In this document: one piece after another, positions 5,903 to 14,611 of the stretch
Numbering within the stretch: the first letter of the stretch is position 1
Layout of the letters: each line of letters starts with the position of its first letter
Virus record (IMG/VR): IMGVR_UViG_3300032731_001053
Span: 1 to 26,759 of that record
Strand: one strand, 5' to 3'
DNA length: 26,759 bases
From: a virus
Position numbers and translations under genes: made by a program
The notes under the pieces: model-generated
The model's input: only the letters and a program-made list of their open reading frames with translations
Databases searched by the model: none
What the model was told of the DNA's origin: nothing

Positions 5903-6486
5903 TTGATGTCGAGGATGTGGATCACGTAGCGGCCGACCAACCCTGCGGTCGCGCCGGTCGCCATCGAGGCCGTCAGGTGCTCCCCGACAGCCCAGGAGAC
6001 GACCGCCTTGCCGTTGCCTCCGGCGTGGACCCCGTTGTCGTTCGCATCGAGCGACGAGCGCGCGAAGGGCACGACCTTGCCGGGGTTGACGTCGAGTCCG
6101 TCCATGAGGGTGTCGTAGGACGCAGCGGCGACGCCGACCCCGACGTCGATCGTGCAGGCCCCAGGCTTGGTGGTGACGAGGAATCCCACCCAGACCAGCA
6201 GCGTCGAGCCGTAGGTGTTGATCTGGTCGAACACCCCGGCCGCGGCGTCGTTGGCGGTCAGGTTCCCGATGATCGACGTCCCGGCGAACTTGGACATGCC
6301 GGTCCGCGGCACGCCGGTCGCGAGCGAGGCGCCCTGCGGCATGACCCGGAGCTTCCCGTCCGCGCTGTTCCGCTCGAGGCTGGAGGCGTCGGCCATGCTG
6401 GCCTTGGTGGCCAGGTTGCCCATGGAGCCCGAGGTGACCTCGCCCGTGATGTCGTCGACGGTGAAGGCTGCGCCCAGCTTGCTCAT
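5899..6486 (-). CDS. virion protein, possible tail tip or fibre component
   Basis: The 195-residue product is rich in Gly, Ala, Thr and Asn with alternating hydrophobic residues (TLLVWVGFLV, KAVVSWAVGEHL), which suggests a beta-structured virion protein. GAGGAG seven bases before ATG 6486 gives a firm start, and the gene follows the hub gene by two bases. It is the last gene of the contiguous tail block, where receptor-binding or fibre proteins are often found. It ends with TAG overlapping the TAG of the + strand lipoprotein gene in CTAG. No family is recognised. A structural role is likely from context; host recognition is a guess. Confidence 0.68.
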   Translation of the reverse strand: MSKLGAAFTVDDITGEVTSGSMGNLATKASMADASSLERNSADGKLRVMPQGASLATGVPRTGMSKFAGTSIIGNLTANDAAAGVFDQINTYGSTLLVWVGFLVTTKPGACTIDVGVGVAAASYDTLMDGLDVNPGKVVPFARSSLDANDNGVHAGGNGKAVVSWAVGEHLTASMATGATAGLVGRYVIHILDIN

Positions 6487-6488
6487 GC

Positions 6489-8327
6489 TCAGTCTCCTCG
6501 GTCCCCGGAGTCGGCGTGGACCTCGATGTGGACGGAGCGGAGGGTAACCTCCATCAGCTCCAGGTTGAGGGCCCTCCCTCGGGCCTGACCGCTCTCATCG
6601 TACACGCCCGGGACGTCGTACCGCACCACGTCACCGAGCAGCGTCCCCATCAGCCGGTAGTTGCCCTTGCCCGTCATGCCGCGCTGGCGCTGTGATCGCT
6701 CGTCGAGCGCGTAGACGGCGGAGTCCACGTACCCGTTCGCCCCGTGCATCAGCCAGAGCTCCCAGTCGACCTGCCCATCGCGGACCCCGTTGAAGCGAGC
6801 CGCGCCCTGCTCCACGGCGTCGTTGACCACGCTGTCGCGCTTGTCCTCGACCTTGATCTGGTGCTCGGGAGCCACCCGAGGGGCGGTGTAGAAGGCGGGG
6901 GAGGTCACGCGGATGCTGTTCGCGTAGAGGCCGGTCTCGTCGTCCATCATGGCGGCGGACGCGGGCCGCTTCACTCGGAGGTCGTACTCCCGGATCACGC
7001 GGTCAGGCGTCTGGCCCGGACGAGGGCCACGCCAGATCGGGTAGAGCCGCAGCTCCTCGGCGGCAGGATCCCAGCGCTGCACCAGGTCCGCGCCGACAGG
7101 CCGGAGCATCCCGACGAGCAGGTCCCTCATCTCGGGGCGGCTCTGGACTACCTCCGGCGGCAGAGCGCAGAGCCCGTAGATCCAGTCCGAGAAGAACCCC
7201 ATCGGCGCGGACGAGGCGAAGGCTGCGATGGCGCCTGTCCCGAAGACGTTGCCGAGCCCGAGGTAGAGGGGATCCTCGAAGAGAAGCTCCAAGATGTCCC
7301 AGACCCGACGGACGCTCACCCCCGTGTTGGTCCGGTAGTTGCCGAGGTTCACGGGATCCTGGTTGACCCCCATGTCCGGGCCGGAGACCCGACCCCAGCA
7401 GCGCAGGTCGACCAGCGGGTTGTTGTAGGCGTAGTTCCCGGAGGCCAGGCCGGTCGAGGTGAACTGGACCCCGGTCCCCAGCGGCCCGCGGGCGGGGTCG
7501 TCCTGGAGGTAGGTGTTGATGACCCCCCCCTCTCCCAGGACGTCGACCACCAGGCCGGTCGAGCTCTCGTAGAAGACCTCGTGGACGTAGGCGTTGGGCT
7601 GGCCGGTCACCAGGGCGTAGGTCGACGTCCCCCGGGTCCCGTAGGGGAGCAGCTCGATCCAGATGTAGTCCGTCTCGCCGGAGGCGTTGCCCCAGACCAG
7701 GCCGCGGTAGCCCGGGGAGAGGTGCGGGTGGAGGTGGTAGGTGTTCGGCCACCACATGTTGCCGCCGGGCGTGGACACGTCCGTCCAGCCCGCCTGGTCC
7801 GCATCCGAGAGCAGCGAGCCGGGGACCCGGAGCGCCGGGTCGAGGATCCCGCCGGTGGCGACGATGGAGAAGCCGCGGGGGGTCACGTTGTCCGGGTTCC
7901 GATCCCAGCGCCCGCCGAAGACCTGCTCCCAGCGGTCAGGGTGGTCGATGTCGAACAGCCACGCCTTGACCTCCTGGTTGGCCCACCAGCCGTCCTCCAC
8001 GTCCTTCCTCAGATCGTTGTCCCGGTCAGCTCGAGCCCCGGTCCCGTGGGGATCGCCCAGCTCGATCGTCAGAGTCAGGTCGCTCAATGCCTGGATCGTC
8101 TGGTCGAGGCCGCCCAGCGTCTCGTCGAACTTGGCGCCGGAGCAGCGTCCCTCCCAGAGGACCGCGCCGGCCGGGCCTGGTCCGGGCTCGCTGAGTACCA
8201 GCGCCGTGCCGACCACGGCCCGGGGCCCCACCAGCCGGAGGACCTGGAGCGATCCGTCAGCCGCTCTGTACTCGCCGCGGATGAGGTAGCCGAGCCGGAG
8301 GCCGGGGCGGAGGAAGTCCAGCGTCAT
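6489..8327 (-). CDS. tail hub or tail-tip protein
   Basis: The 612-residue product is the second gene after the tape measure, where long-tailed phages encode the baseplate hub or tail-associated protein. It has no membrane segments. It opens with a beta-rich region and contains aromatic-rich stretches (NMWWPNTYHLHPHL), a segment resembling hub modules with paired strands, and a C-terminal part (YRLMGTLLGDVVRYDVPG) that reads like a coordinate or surface-domain strand pattern of tail hubs. The start overlaps the distal tail gene stop as ATGA and has no strong ribosome site of its own, implying coupling. No peptidase or lysozyme motif is seen. The specific hub assignment rests mainly on position. 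Confidence 0.65.
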   Translation of the reverse strand: MTLDFLRPGLRLGYLIRGEYRAADGSLQVLRLVGPRAVVGTALVLSEPGPGPAGAVLWEGRCSGAKFDETLGGLDQTIQALSDLTLTIELGDPHGTGARADRDNDLRKDVEDGWWANQEVKAWLFDIDHPDRWEQVFGGRWDRNPDNVTPRGFSIVATGGILDPALRVPGSLLSDADQAGWTDVSTPGGNMWWPNTYHLHPHLSPGYRGLVWGNASGETDYIWIELLPYGTRGTSTYALVTGQPNAYVHEVFYESSTGLVVDVLGEGGVINTYLQDDPARGPLGTGVQFTSTGLASGNYAYNNPLVDLRCWGRVSGPDMGVNQDPVNLGNYRTNTGVSVRRVWDILELLFEDPLYLGLGNVFGTGAIAAFASSAPMGFFSDWIYGLCALPPEVVQSRPEMRDLLVGMLRPVGADLVQRWDPAAEELRLYPIWRGPRPGQTPDRVIREYDLRVKRPASAAMMDDETGLYANSIRVTSPAFYTAPRVAPEHQIKVEDKRDSVVNDAVEQGAARFNGVRDGQVDWELWLMHGANGYVDSAVYALDERSQRQRGMTGKGNYRLMGTLLGDVVRYDVPGVYDESGQARGRALNLELMEVTLRSVHIEVHADSGDRGD

Positions 8328-9508
8328 CGGATCTGCCGGAGCACCACCGCGCCCGAGATGAACGCGGACCGCTCACCGTTGAAGTTGTCGCCGTCCTCCT
8401 GCTCCTGGAGGGCCGCCCAGACGATCTCCCCCTTGTCCACGGCGAGGTTGATCGTGATCGACCCGCCGACGACGCCGGAGAAGTCCAGGAACCACCCGAG
8501 CCCCCGCTGTCGCCCGTGCCGAACGACCTTGTGGAAGACGTCCCTGTAGCTGACCTCCGGCCAGAGCCGGAAGCGGAGCGGGACGATCCAGGAGAGGTAG
8601 CGGCCGACGCCGCGGGAGTGGTCCGGCCCGATCGGGGTCGACGGGTCGCTCAGGCGGTGGCCCTGGAGCACCTGAAGGGTCTTCCCGTTGGTGGTGTCCC
8701 AGGTCGTCGTGAAGCCCTTGCAGAGCCCGATCCGGTGGACGGGGCTCTCGTCCCAGTGCCGCCAGAACATCGCGTACCACCGGCGGGTCGTCGGTGCCGC
8801 CGTCGACTGGTGGGCGATCTGGATCTTGCTCTCGTCCGCGAGCGGCCTGGAGGAGAAGGCGACGGAGACAGCCGCGCCGGCCTCCCAGGCGGCGGCGCCC
8901 TGCCCGAGGAAGCCGCCATGAGCGAACAGCCTGACCGAGGAGTAGTCGGTGTCGTCGTCCCCGTCGAGGGAGAGCCAGACGGAGGAGATGGACCGGCCCG
9001 TCCCGAGGTCGAAGATCTGGTAGCTCCGCGTGTGGTAGCGCCGCTCCCCGGCGACGCAGGTGGGGGCGCCCGTGTCGTCGGCGCTGTTGTCGAAGCCCAG
9101 CTCCGCCCAGGCGTTGTTGTTGGCCCCGGCGTTGGCGCCGGTGGCCCAGAGCAGGGAGAAGTTGGGCAGCGCCAGGTTGCGGATCACCGCCCGCTGGTCG
9201 TGGTTCCAGTAGACCTCGAAGCTGGCGTGGTGGACGACGAGGGCGGCCTGGAGAGCGACAGCCATGCCGAACCGCTCGTAGTGCCCGACCGGGATGGTCA
9301 CGGTCAGAGGCCCGCCGCCGATGTCCAGGTCGATGATCCAGAGCGCCGACTCCCACTCGAAGCTCGCCCCGTCTCCGGTCTTCCCCTCCGTCGCCACGGC
9401 CGGGTCGTCGTCGCTGGCGTTGGACGGCGGCAGCTCGACGTTGTAGGCGGACCAGTACTTGAGGTTGCCCTCGAAGTAGTCGGTCAGGCAGAAGGACGTC
9501 TGGGGCAT
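8324..9508 (-). CDS. distal tail protein-like virion protein
   Basis: The 394-residue product directly follows the tape measure gene, starting two bases after its stop, with GGAGAGG upstream of ATG 9508. It is beta-rich and aromatic-rich, for example NLKYWSAYNVELPP near the N-terminus and YQIFDLGTGRSISSVWLSL in the middle. In siphoviruses this position is held by the distal tail protein that joins the tube to the tip complex. The sequence does not show an unmistakable Dit signature, so a minor tail protein of another kind is the alternative. It is coupled by ATGA to the hub gene. Confidence 0.62.
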   Translation of the reverse strand: MPQTSFCLTDYFEGNLKYWSAYNVELPPSNASDDDPAVATEGKTGDGASFEWESALWIIDLDIGGGPLTVTIPVGHYERFGMAVALQAALVVHHASFEVYWNHDQRAVIRNLALPNFSLLWATGANAGANNNAWAELGFDNSADDTGAPTCVAGERRYHTRSYQIFDLGTGRSISSVWLSLDGDDDTDYSSVRLFAHGGFLGQGAAAWEAGAAVSVAFSSRPLADESKIQIAHQSTAAPTTRRWYAMFWRHWDESPVHRIGLCKGFTTTWDTTNGKTLQVLQGHRLSDPSTPIGPDHSRGVGRYLSWIVPLRFRLWPEVSYRDVFHKVVRHGRQRGLGWFLDFSGVVGGSITINLAVDKGEIVWAALQEQEDGDNFNGERSAFISGAVVLRQIR

Positions 9509-9510
9509 GT

Positions 9511-11604
9511 CTACGCCTCTCCGTAGCGCTGGCGGTCGTCGTGGGAGATGCCGCGCTCACGGGCGCGGATCCGGCGCTTCTCCGTGGCTTCGTACACCGG
9601 ATCCCCATCGACGTTGACCACGATCGGGATCGTGACCTCCCCGCCTCCGCTCGACTGGCGGCCGGACAGGATCTGGTTGGTCAGCTGGACGGTCCGCCCC
9701 AGGTCCTTCGTCGTGGCCGGGTCCGTCACCATCTCGTCGTCCCGAACGAATAGCGCGGAGTGCTGGCCGAAGCCCGCCTTGGAGAGGGCGCCCGGGAGCA
9801 TCCCTGCGTCCGCGATGCCGGCGATGGTGGTCCCGGCGATGCCTGCGATCTGCACCCCGCCCGTGAAGCCGGCGGCGATCATGGCGGCGATGCTCTGGGG
9901 GTAGCCCAGCTCGTTGGCCTTGGCGATGGCGACGAACATCGAGATCGTGGCCTGCGCGATGGCGACGATCTGCTGGGTCACGAAGGCGGCCTTGGCGGCC
10001 TTCTTGCCCTCCTCCGTCTGCTCCCCGTACAGGGCCGTGACCAGATCCCCGATCTGGCCGGCGAACGTCGACACGGAGCCCATCGTGGACATCGCGTAGC
10101 CGACCGCCTGCTGACCCTCCCGCTCCCGGATCCGGATCCGCTCCTCGCTCGCGGCCCGCTCGCCCTCGACGGCCTGCTGGTGGAGGGCCTCGATCTGACG
10201 GGAGGTGTCCGCCTCGATCGCGACGATCGCCTGAGCACTGGCCTCCCGGACGGAGAGCCGCTCCGCCTGGGACAGCATCTCGTTGGAAAGGAGGGCGTCC
10301 CGCTGTAGCTCGATGGCTGCAGTCCGCTGCGCCAGCTCGAAGGAGAGCTTGTCGACGCCGGAGAGGGAGGCGGCCTCCATCTGGACCATGACGGCGGCCA
10401 GGCTGTCCAGCGTGGTCTTGAGGTCCGCCGCCGCGCGCTCGCGGTCCTTGAGCACCTGGGCTGTGCCGTCGTCGGTCCCGCCACCGCCCACCGCAGAGGG
10501 CGCGCTCACCCGGCCGGAGGTCGCGGCCTCGGCCCGGAGCCGCGCCTGCTCGCGGAGGAGCTTCGCCTGCTTGGTCAGGATCCCCGCTTCGGCGCCGAAC
10601 TCGTTGGCCAGCGAGACGACGAGGGACTTCTGACGCTCGACTCGCTCCTCCCAGGTGGCCACCATCATGTCTCGGAAGGCTTCGGTCTCTCCCATCTCCG
10701 CCAACTCAGCGGCGGTCATCTGCTGCCAGGCGCGGAGGTTCCGCTCGAGCCCGCGCAGCCGGTTGTCCGCGTCGTTGATCTGGTCCTGCGCCGCCTCCGT
10801 GCGCTCCGCGTCCATCTGCCGCTGGGTCTTCCCGAGGACCAGGAGCGCCTCGGTCGCGATCGCTGCCCCGACGGCGATGTCCGCCATCAGCGGGATCCAG
10901 GACATCGCGAACGTCTGGACCATCCCGTCGCCGGCCGTCTTGAGCCGGAGGATCGCGTCGTTGAAGTCCTCGGCGGCCTGGGTGTCGTCCTCGGACCAGA
11001 CCACCCCGAGGGCTACGGACTCCTGGTGGAGGCGCGACATCGCGTCGGCGCCCTGGTTGAGCAGCGGGATCATCTGGGTCCCGGACCGGCCCATGAGGTC
11101 CTGGGCGAGCCCCGCCTTGACCGCGCCGTTCTCCATCAGCGAGAAGGTGTCCGCGACGTCGGCCATCACGGCCTCGGTCGAGCGGAGGTTGCCTTCGGCG
11201 TCCCGCAGCTCGATCCCCATCACCCCGAGGGCATCGTTGACCGGCCCGGTGCCCTTCGTCGCGGCGTCCAGCATCCCCTTCTGGAGCTTCCGGATCCCGC
11301 CGGCCAGGGACTCGACCGAGGTCCCGGCCAGGCCCGCCGCCAGCTTCAAGCCGGAGAGCTTCTCCGTGCTGATCCCGGTGATCTCAGAGAGCTTCGCGAT
11401 GGCGTCGGCAGCATCGATCGCCTTGCCGGTGAGGTGCGCGAGGCCGACTACTAGCGCGGCCAGAGCGGCGCCCATCGCCGCGGTGCGGAGGGTGGTCCGG
11501 GCGGAGGCAGCGCCTACCTCGTCGACACCACCGCCGAGCCCCTTGAGCTCGCCCTTCGCCTTGCTGGCGTCGGCGTTGATCAGGAGGGTCATCGCGTTGG
11601 ACAT
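9511..11604 (-). CDS. tape measure protein
   Basis: The 697-residue product has the usual layout: an N-terminal Gly-containing region, an early hydrophobic helix (AALAALVVGLAHL), a long helical middle rich in Ala, Glu, Gln and Arg (about residues 270-500), and two hydrophobic stretches near residues 545-610 (QQIVAIAQATISMFVAIAK, GIAGTTIAGIADAGML). A Gly-rich end follows. Tape measures set tail length, fill the tube and help DNA entry. At roughly 0.15 nm per residue, the size would give a tail of about 100 nm, which is an estimate. The ATG at 11604 has GAGGGG upstream. It lies downstream of the frameshifted chaperones and upstream of the tail tip genes, exactly as expected. About 110 bases without a convincing gene precede it. 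Confidence 0.88.
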   Translation of the reverse strand: MSNAMTLLINADASKAKGELKGLGGGVDEVGAASARTTLRTAAMGAALAALVVGLAHLTGKAIDAADAIAKLSEITGISTEKLSGLKLAAGLAGTSVESLAGGIRKLQKGMLDAATKGTGPVNDALGVMGIELRDAEGNLRSTEAVMADVADTFSLMENGAVKAGLAQDLMGRSGTQMIPLLNQGADAMSRLHQESVALGVVWSEDDTQAAEDFNDAILRLKTAGDGMVQTFAMSWIPLMADIAVGAAIATEALLVLGKTQRQMDAERTEAAQDQINDADNRLRGLERNLRAWQQMTAAELAEMGETEAFRDMMVATWEERVERQKSLVVSLANEFGAEAGILTKQAKLLREQARLRAEAATSGRVSAPSAVGGGGTDDGTAQVLKDRERAAADLKTTLDSLAAVMVQMEAASLSGVDKLSFELAQRTAAIELQRDALLSNEMLSQAERLSVREASAQAIVAIEADTSRQIEALHQQAVEGERAASEERIRIREREGQQAVGYAMSTMGSVSTFAGQIGDLVTALYGEQTEEGKKAAKAAFVTQQIVAIAQATISMFVAIAKANELGYPQSIAAMIAAGFTGGVQIAGIAGTTIAGIADAGMLPGALSKAGFGQHSALFVRDDEMVTDPATTKDLGRTVQLTNQILSGRQSSGGGEVTIPIVVNVDGDPVYEATEKRRIRARERGISHDDRQRYGEA

Positions 11605-11716
11605 CAGGCAGCCCCTCTGGAGGTGGTATCCCGGCAGCAGGCCAGGCGCTCTGCCGTTTTCCGGGTCTCCGACCTACGCCGACCCCCCTGGAGCGGCCAG
11701 CGCGGCAGACAGGCGC

Positions 11717-12160
11717 TCAGGCGCCGGAGTCCGCGTCTCGCTTCGCCTCCTCCGCGTACCACAGCGACTGGCGGCGCGACGTGGCGGTCAGGACCCGGAA
11801 GGCGTCCGTCATCCAGGCCGGCTGGTCGAGGAGTCCGCCGGGGAAGGGGTAGCCGCTCTCGCCGTAGTAGGTCCAGTCCGTCCACGCCTGGATGGTAGCA
11901 GCGACCATCGGCTCGCTCAGAATCTCCGCCGGGCAGCCGCGGACGGAGTGGTCGGCCCGCAGTTCGCCTGGCGGCATCCGGGCCGGGAGCAGGGCGGGGC
12001 TCTCCCACTCGTCGTGCTGTGGATGGTCCGGCTTGCAGCGGCCCTGGCAGCCGGCGGCCAGCTTGCACCCGGCCCAGCCTTCGATGTCGTGGAGCGCCTC
12101 CTCCTCTTCCTCCGTCTCGGGGCCGGGGAAGGAGAGGTAGTGCAGAGCCGCTCTCAGCTT
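11717..12160 (-). CDS. tail assembly chaperone T extension, made by -1 frameshift
   Basis: This 147-codon stretch reads in the -1 frame relative to gene G and overlaps its end. It begins KLRAALHYLSFPGP after the slip, has a run of five Glu, several Cys and Trp residues and a charged helical end (RRQSLWYAEEAKRDAD). No start codon with a ribosome site lies near its beginning; the only ATG in frame is deep inside G at 12286. Expression is therefore expected as a G-T fusion of about 302 residues, as in lambda and many long-tailed phages, where G and G-T coat the tape measure during tail assembly. The position immediately before the tape measure gene supports this strongly. Confidence 0.78.
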   Translation of the reverse strand, partial: KLRAALHYLSFPGPETEEEEEALHDIEGWAGCKLAAGCQGRCKPDHPQHDEWESPALLPARMPPGELRADHSVRGCPAEILSEPMVAATIQAWTDWTYYGESGYPFPGGLLDQPAWMTDAFRVLTATSRRQSLWYAEEAKRDADSGA

Positions 12161-12624
12161 TTTGCTTCGCCCCCGGGGAGGGTCCCGCGGCGCTTCAGCT
12201 CGCGCTCCAGCTCCAGCATGAGGCCGTTCTGCGCCATCACGAAGCCCTTGAGGCCGACCTTCGGATCGAGCCCGGAGTGGTCCCACGCCTCCTCCGGGAT
12301 CTCCAGGCCGACGACCTCGACCAGGTGGTCCGCGATGAAGTCGCGGCGGACCTGCAGCGCTCGGTCCGACTCCTTCTGCATCGCCTCCAGGTCGGTCTTC
12401 GCGGCCCGCTCGGCGGCCTCGTCCGTCAGCCCCTCGGCGCTCTCCTTCACGGAGCGGGCGAGCTGCTCTCGGGCGAGCTGCGCGCGGTCCATCGTGAGCC
12501 GGTCGAGGGTGAGCATCGAGGCCCTGGAGGGGGACCGGAGCTGGACATGGAAGGGGTGGGGGGTCGCGCGGTTGTCACCCCACAAGGGGACATACTTGCG
12601 GATCAGCAGATCGAGGACGTTCAC
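12154..12624 (-). CDS. tail assembly chaperone G
   Basis: The 156-residue product is largely helical and charged in its second half (RAQLAREQLARSVKESAEG, and later LMLELERELKRRG), as in phage tail assembly chaperones. The start is GTG 12624 with GGAG six bases upstream. The end carries an A5 run followed by TGA, which allows a -1 shift into the T frame. It lies between the tail tube and the tape measure genes, the canonical place. Its role would be to bind the tape measure protein and tail tube subunits before assembly; it is normally absent from finished virions. Confidence 0.8.
   Translation of the reverse strand: MNVLDLLIRKYVPLWGDNRATPHPFHVQLRSPSRASMLTLDRLTMDRAQLAREQLARSVKESAEGLTDEAAERAAKTDLEAMQKESDRALQVRRDFIADHLVEVVGLEIPEEAWDHSGLDPKVGLKGFVMAQNGLMLELERELKRRGTLPGGEAKS
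12159..12163 (-). promoter_or_regulatory. probable -1 slippery site (A5) of the G/G-T genes
   Basis: On the - strand the G gene reads GCA AAA AGC TGA. The run of five A lets a Lys-tRNA on AAA slip back by one and keep full pairing, after which reading continues AAG CTG in the T frame. The G stop follows one codon later. The site is not a perfect two-tRNA heptamer, because the following AGC would not re-pair well, so slippage by the P-site tRNA is the simplest model. Confidence 0.65.
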
Positions 12625-12648
12625 GGGGCACTCCGTGGGTGGGTGGGG

Positions 12649-14052
12649 CTAGCAGAAGAAGATGCAGCACTCGTCCTGGCCGGAGTTGCCTCGGGCCGGG
12701 CCGCTCAGGGAGATGGAGATCTCCTGCGCGTCGCTCGGGTTGGCCTCCGGGACCTTGAGCAGGCAGTTCGGGGAGTAGGCCCCGACGATCGAGCCCTGGG
12801 TGGTGTTCTGCTGCATGAACATCGAGGGGGTCCCGCGAGCGATCGTGTCGTGGACGATCGCCATCGTGGCGGCATCGCTCCAGCCCTTGACGTCCCAGGT
12901 CACCTCCTTGGTGTCCTGCATGTAGCCGCCGAAGGCGTAGCCGTCACCGTGGCAGTTGTCCCGCGTGGCGAGCGACAGGGCGGCGTTGACGTCGACCGTG
13001 TTGGCCTTGATCAGCGTCCCGCCGATGCGGAAGTGCCCGGCCGTCGCAGGCACCGGGCTCCCGGCGTACACGCCCGTGGCGGTGTAGGGGACGATCGTTG
13101 CGCCGTCGGGGTGGAGGACCGCACCGGCGCCAGCCGGGCTGTTCCGCACCATCGTGAGGACCGCGCCGGCCTTCGCCGTGACCTCGATGTTCTCGTTGCC
13201 GTTGACGGAATCGATGATCTGGAAGTGGTAGGGGTTCGCCGCGGACACGTCGTCCGGCACCTTGTCCGGGTCGGTGACCGTCATCGACGTCACCACGTTG
13301 TCGATGCCCCCCACGTCGTTCATCGTGGTCCAGCCGAGCATCTCGACCTGGCGGCAGGGACCGGAGTGGTTCATCCGGGCGGTCCGGTTGCCACCGAACT
13401 GGAAGCCGAAGGAGTCCGGGACGTAGCCAGTGCCCCGCTTGAGGAAGCGGTTGATCGCCCCCCACAGCGTCGCGTTGTCCTCGGCGTCGTCCCGGCTGTC
13501 GTTCGTCCAGAAGGCGACCCCGCAGAGGATGGCGCCCGAGGTCGGAGCCGAGGAGAAGGGCGGGTCCACCACGATGTCGGTGCCCAGGGAGTCGACCGCG
13601 GTCACGATCCGCACCTCGCCCAGGAGGGCGGAGTAGGCGGCCTGGCCGATCGCCCAGTTGGTCGAGAGGTTGAGGTCCACCCGGCTCGTCGTCGACGTAC
13701 CAGCCGCGACCGCGGCGTTGCCGCCGGAGACCTTGCGCCAGCCGCCGGACTCGAAGTCCGTCACCAGGTCCGGGTCCGTCCCGATCACGCCGGACGGGAT
13801 GAGGTAGCCCTCCCAGGAGCCCTGGCCGGTCCGCTGCATCGGGATCGCGTCGTTGAGCAGGCTGGCCGTCCCCTGCGCGTGCTCCGGGTTCTCCGTCGGC
13901 GCGTCGGGGATGAGGTTGGCGGAGATGGTCCTGCGCGAGCTGGCCCCGACCGGGTAGGCGGTCGTCGGCGGGTCGCCCCAGGTCGTCGGACCTGCCTCGA
14001 TGAAGGACTCCAGGAAGCGTCGAGCGCTGCGGATGGGGCCTGGATCGGTCAT
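12649..14052 (-). CDS. major tail (tube) protein
   Basis: The 467-residue product lies between the tail terminator and the tail chaperones, where the tube subunit is expected. It is beta-rich and has no membrane or coiled-coil segment. The C-terminal part (ATMAIVHDTIARGTPSMF, then QEISISLSGPARGN) resembles the end of phage tail tube proteins, in which such strands precede a short tail. It ends in an unusual Cys-rich CCIFFC. At 467 residues it is longer than a minimal tube protein, so it may carry an added surface domain. AGGAG six bases before ATG 14052 fixes the start. Abundance in the virion would be the test. Confidence 0.7.
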   Translation of the reverse strand: MTDPGPIRSARRFLESFIEAGPTTWGDPPTTAYPVGASSRRTISANLIPDAPTENPEHAQGTASLLNDAIPMQRTGQGSWEGYLIPSGVIGTDPDLVTDFESGGWRKVSGGNAAVAAGTSTTSRVDLNLSTNWAIGQAAYSALLGEVRIVTAVDSLGTDIVVDPPFSSAPTSGAILCGVAFWTNDSRDDAEDNATLWGAINRFLKRGTGYVPDSFGFQFGGNRTARMNHSGPCRQVEMLGWTTMNDVGGIDNVVTSMTVTDPDKVPDDVSAANPYHFQIIDSVNGNENIEVTAKAGAVLTMVRNSPAGAGAVLHPDGATIVPYTATGVYAGSPVPATAGHFRIGGTLIKANTVDVNAALSLATRDNCHGDGYAFGGYMQDTKEVTWDVKGWSDAATMAIVHDTIARGTPSMFMQQNTTQGSIVGAYSPNCLLKVPEANPSDAQEISISLSGPARGNSGQDECCIFFC

Positions 14053-14061
14053 GGGGGGCTC

Positions 14062-14607
14062 CTACCAGTCTTCGATCATCATCAGGGTCGCGCTGGTGAA
14101 CAGGGCCTTGTTGCCCCGCCCCTTCTGCGCGGTCGGCATCTTGACCGAACCTACCCGAGCAGGCCCGAGGATAGCACTCTCCACTCGGCCGTCCGCCACC
14201 GTCCCGCCGCCGGCCAGGTTGACGCCCTGGAGGAAGACAGTGCGGCGGTTCATCAGGTCCTGGAGGGCGTCGAAGTAGCGCCACAGCGTCAGGATGGCGG
14301 ACTCGGCCGTCCCGCCGATGTCCTTCCCGGGAGCGATGATCGTGATGTCGATGGACAGGGGGTAGAGCCGGGAGTTGGGCTCCGTCTCCGGGCTGCTGCC
14401 GGAGCACCACAGGTTGAGGTGGGGGAAGGTGCTCGCCTTCTCCGGCCGCCACTCCCACAGGGAGTAGGACTTGATAGACGGGAACTGGGCCTCTGTCAGC
14501 CCGCCCAGCTCTGCGCGGGCAAGGACGATCTGGGAGTTGAGCCCGTTCGTCGCGTCCTGGAGGAACTCGGACAGGGCAGTCATCCCGGCTTCGACGCGGT
14601 AGCTCAT
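14062..14607 (-). CDS. tail terminator-like protein
   Basis: The 181-residue product shows a mixed alpha/beta pattern with a central strand segment (YPLSIDITIIAPG) and a following helix (AESAILTLWRYFDALQDLM). This fits the tail terminator or tail completion proteins found between the morphogenesis gene and the tail tube gene in Mu-like and lambdoid phages. These proteins form a ring that ends tube growth and docks the tail to the head. The gene starts four bases after the upstream stop, with a weak ribosome site, so it is probably coupled. The assignment is from order and general pattern, not from a signature motif. Confidence 0.6.
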   Translation of the reverse strand: MSYRVEAGMTALSEFLQDATNGLNSQIVLARAELGGLTEAQFPSIKSYSLWEWRPEKASTFPHLNLWCSGSSPETEPNSRLYPLSIDITIIAPGKDIGGTAESAILTLWRYFDALQDLMNRRTVFLQGVNLAGGGTVADGRVESAILGPARVGSVKMPTAQKGRGNKALFTSATLMMIEDW

Positions 14608-14611
14608 GGGG

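Noticed and set aside
6744-8549. A 601-codon + strand frame opposite the hub and distal tail genes
   Set aside because: Same reasons: it spans the junction of two real genes, is rich in Val/Asp/Gly/His repeats, and has no start signal.
11605-11716. A gene in the gap between the T extension and the tape measure
   Set aside because: A frame ends as TGATG on the tape measure start, but in this gap it is Arg-rich, has no start of its own and overlaps T out of frame. I see only a leader with the GAGGGG site.
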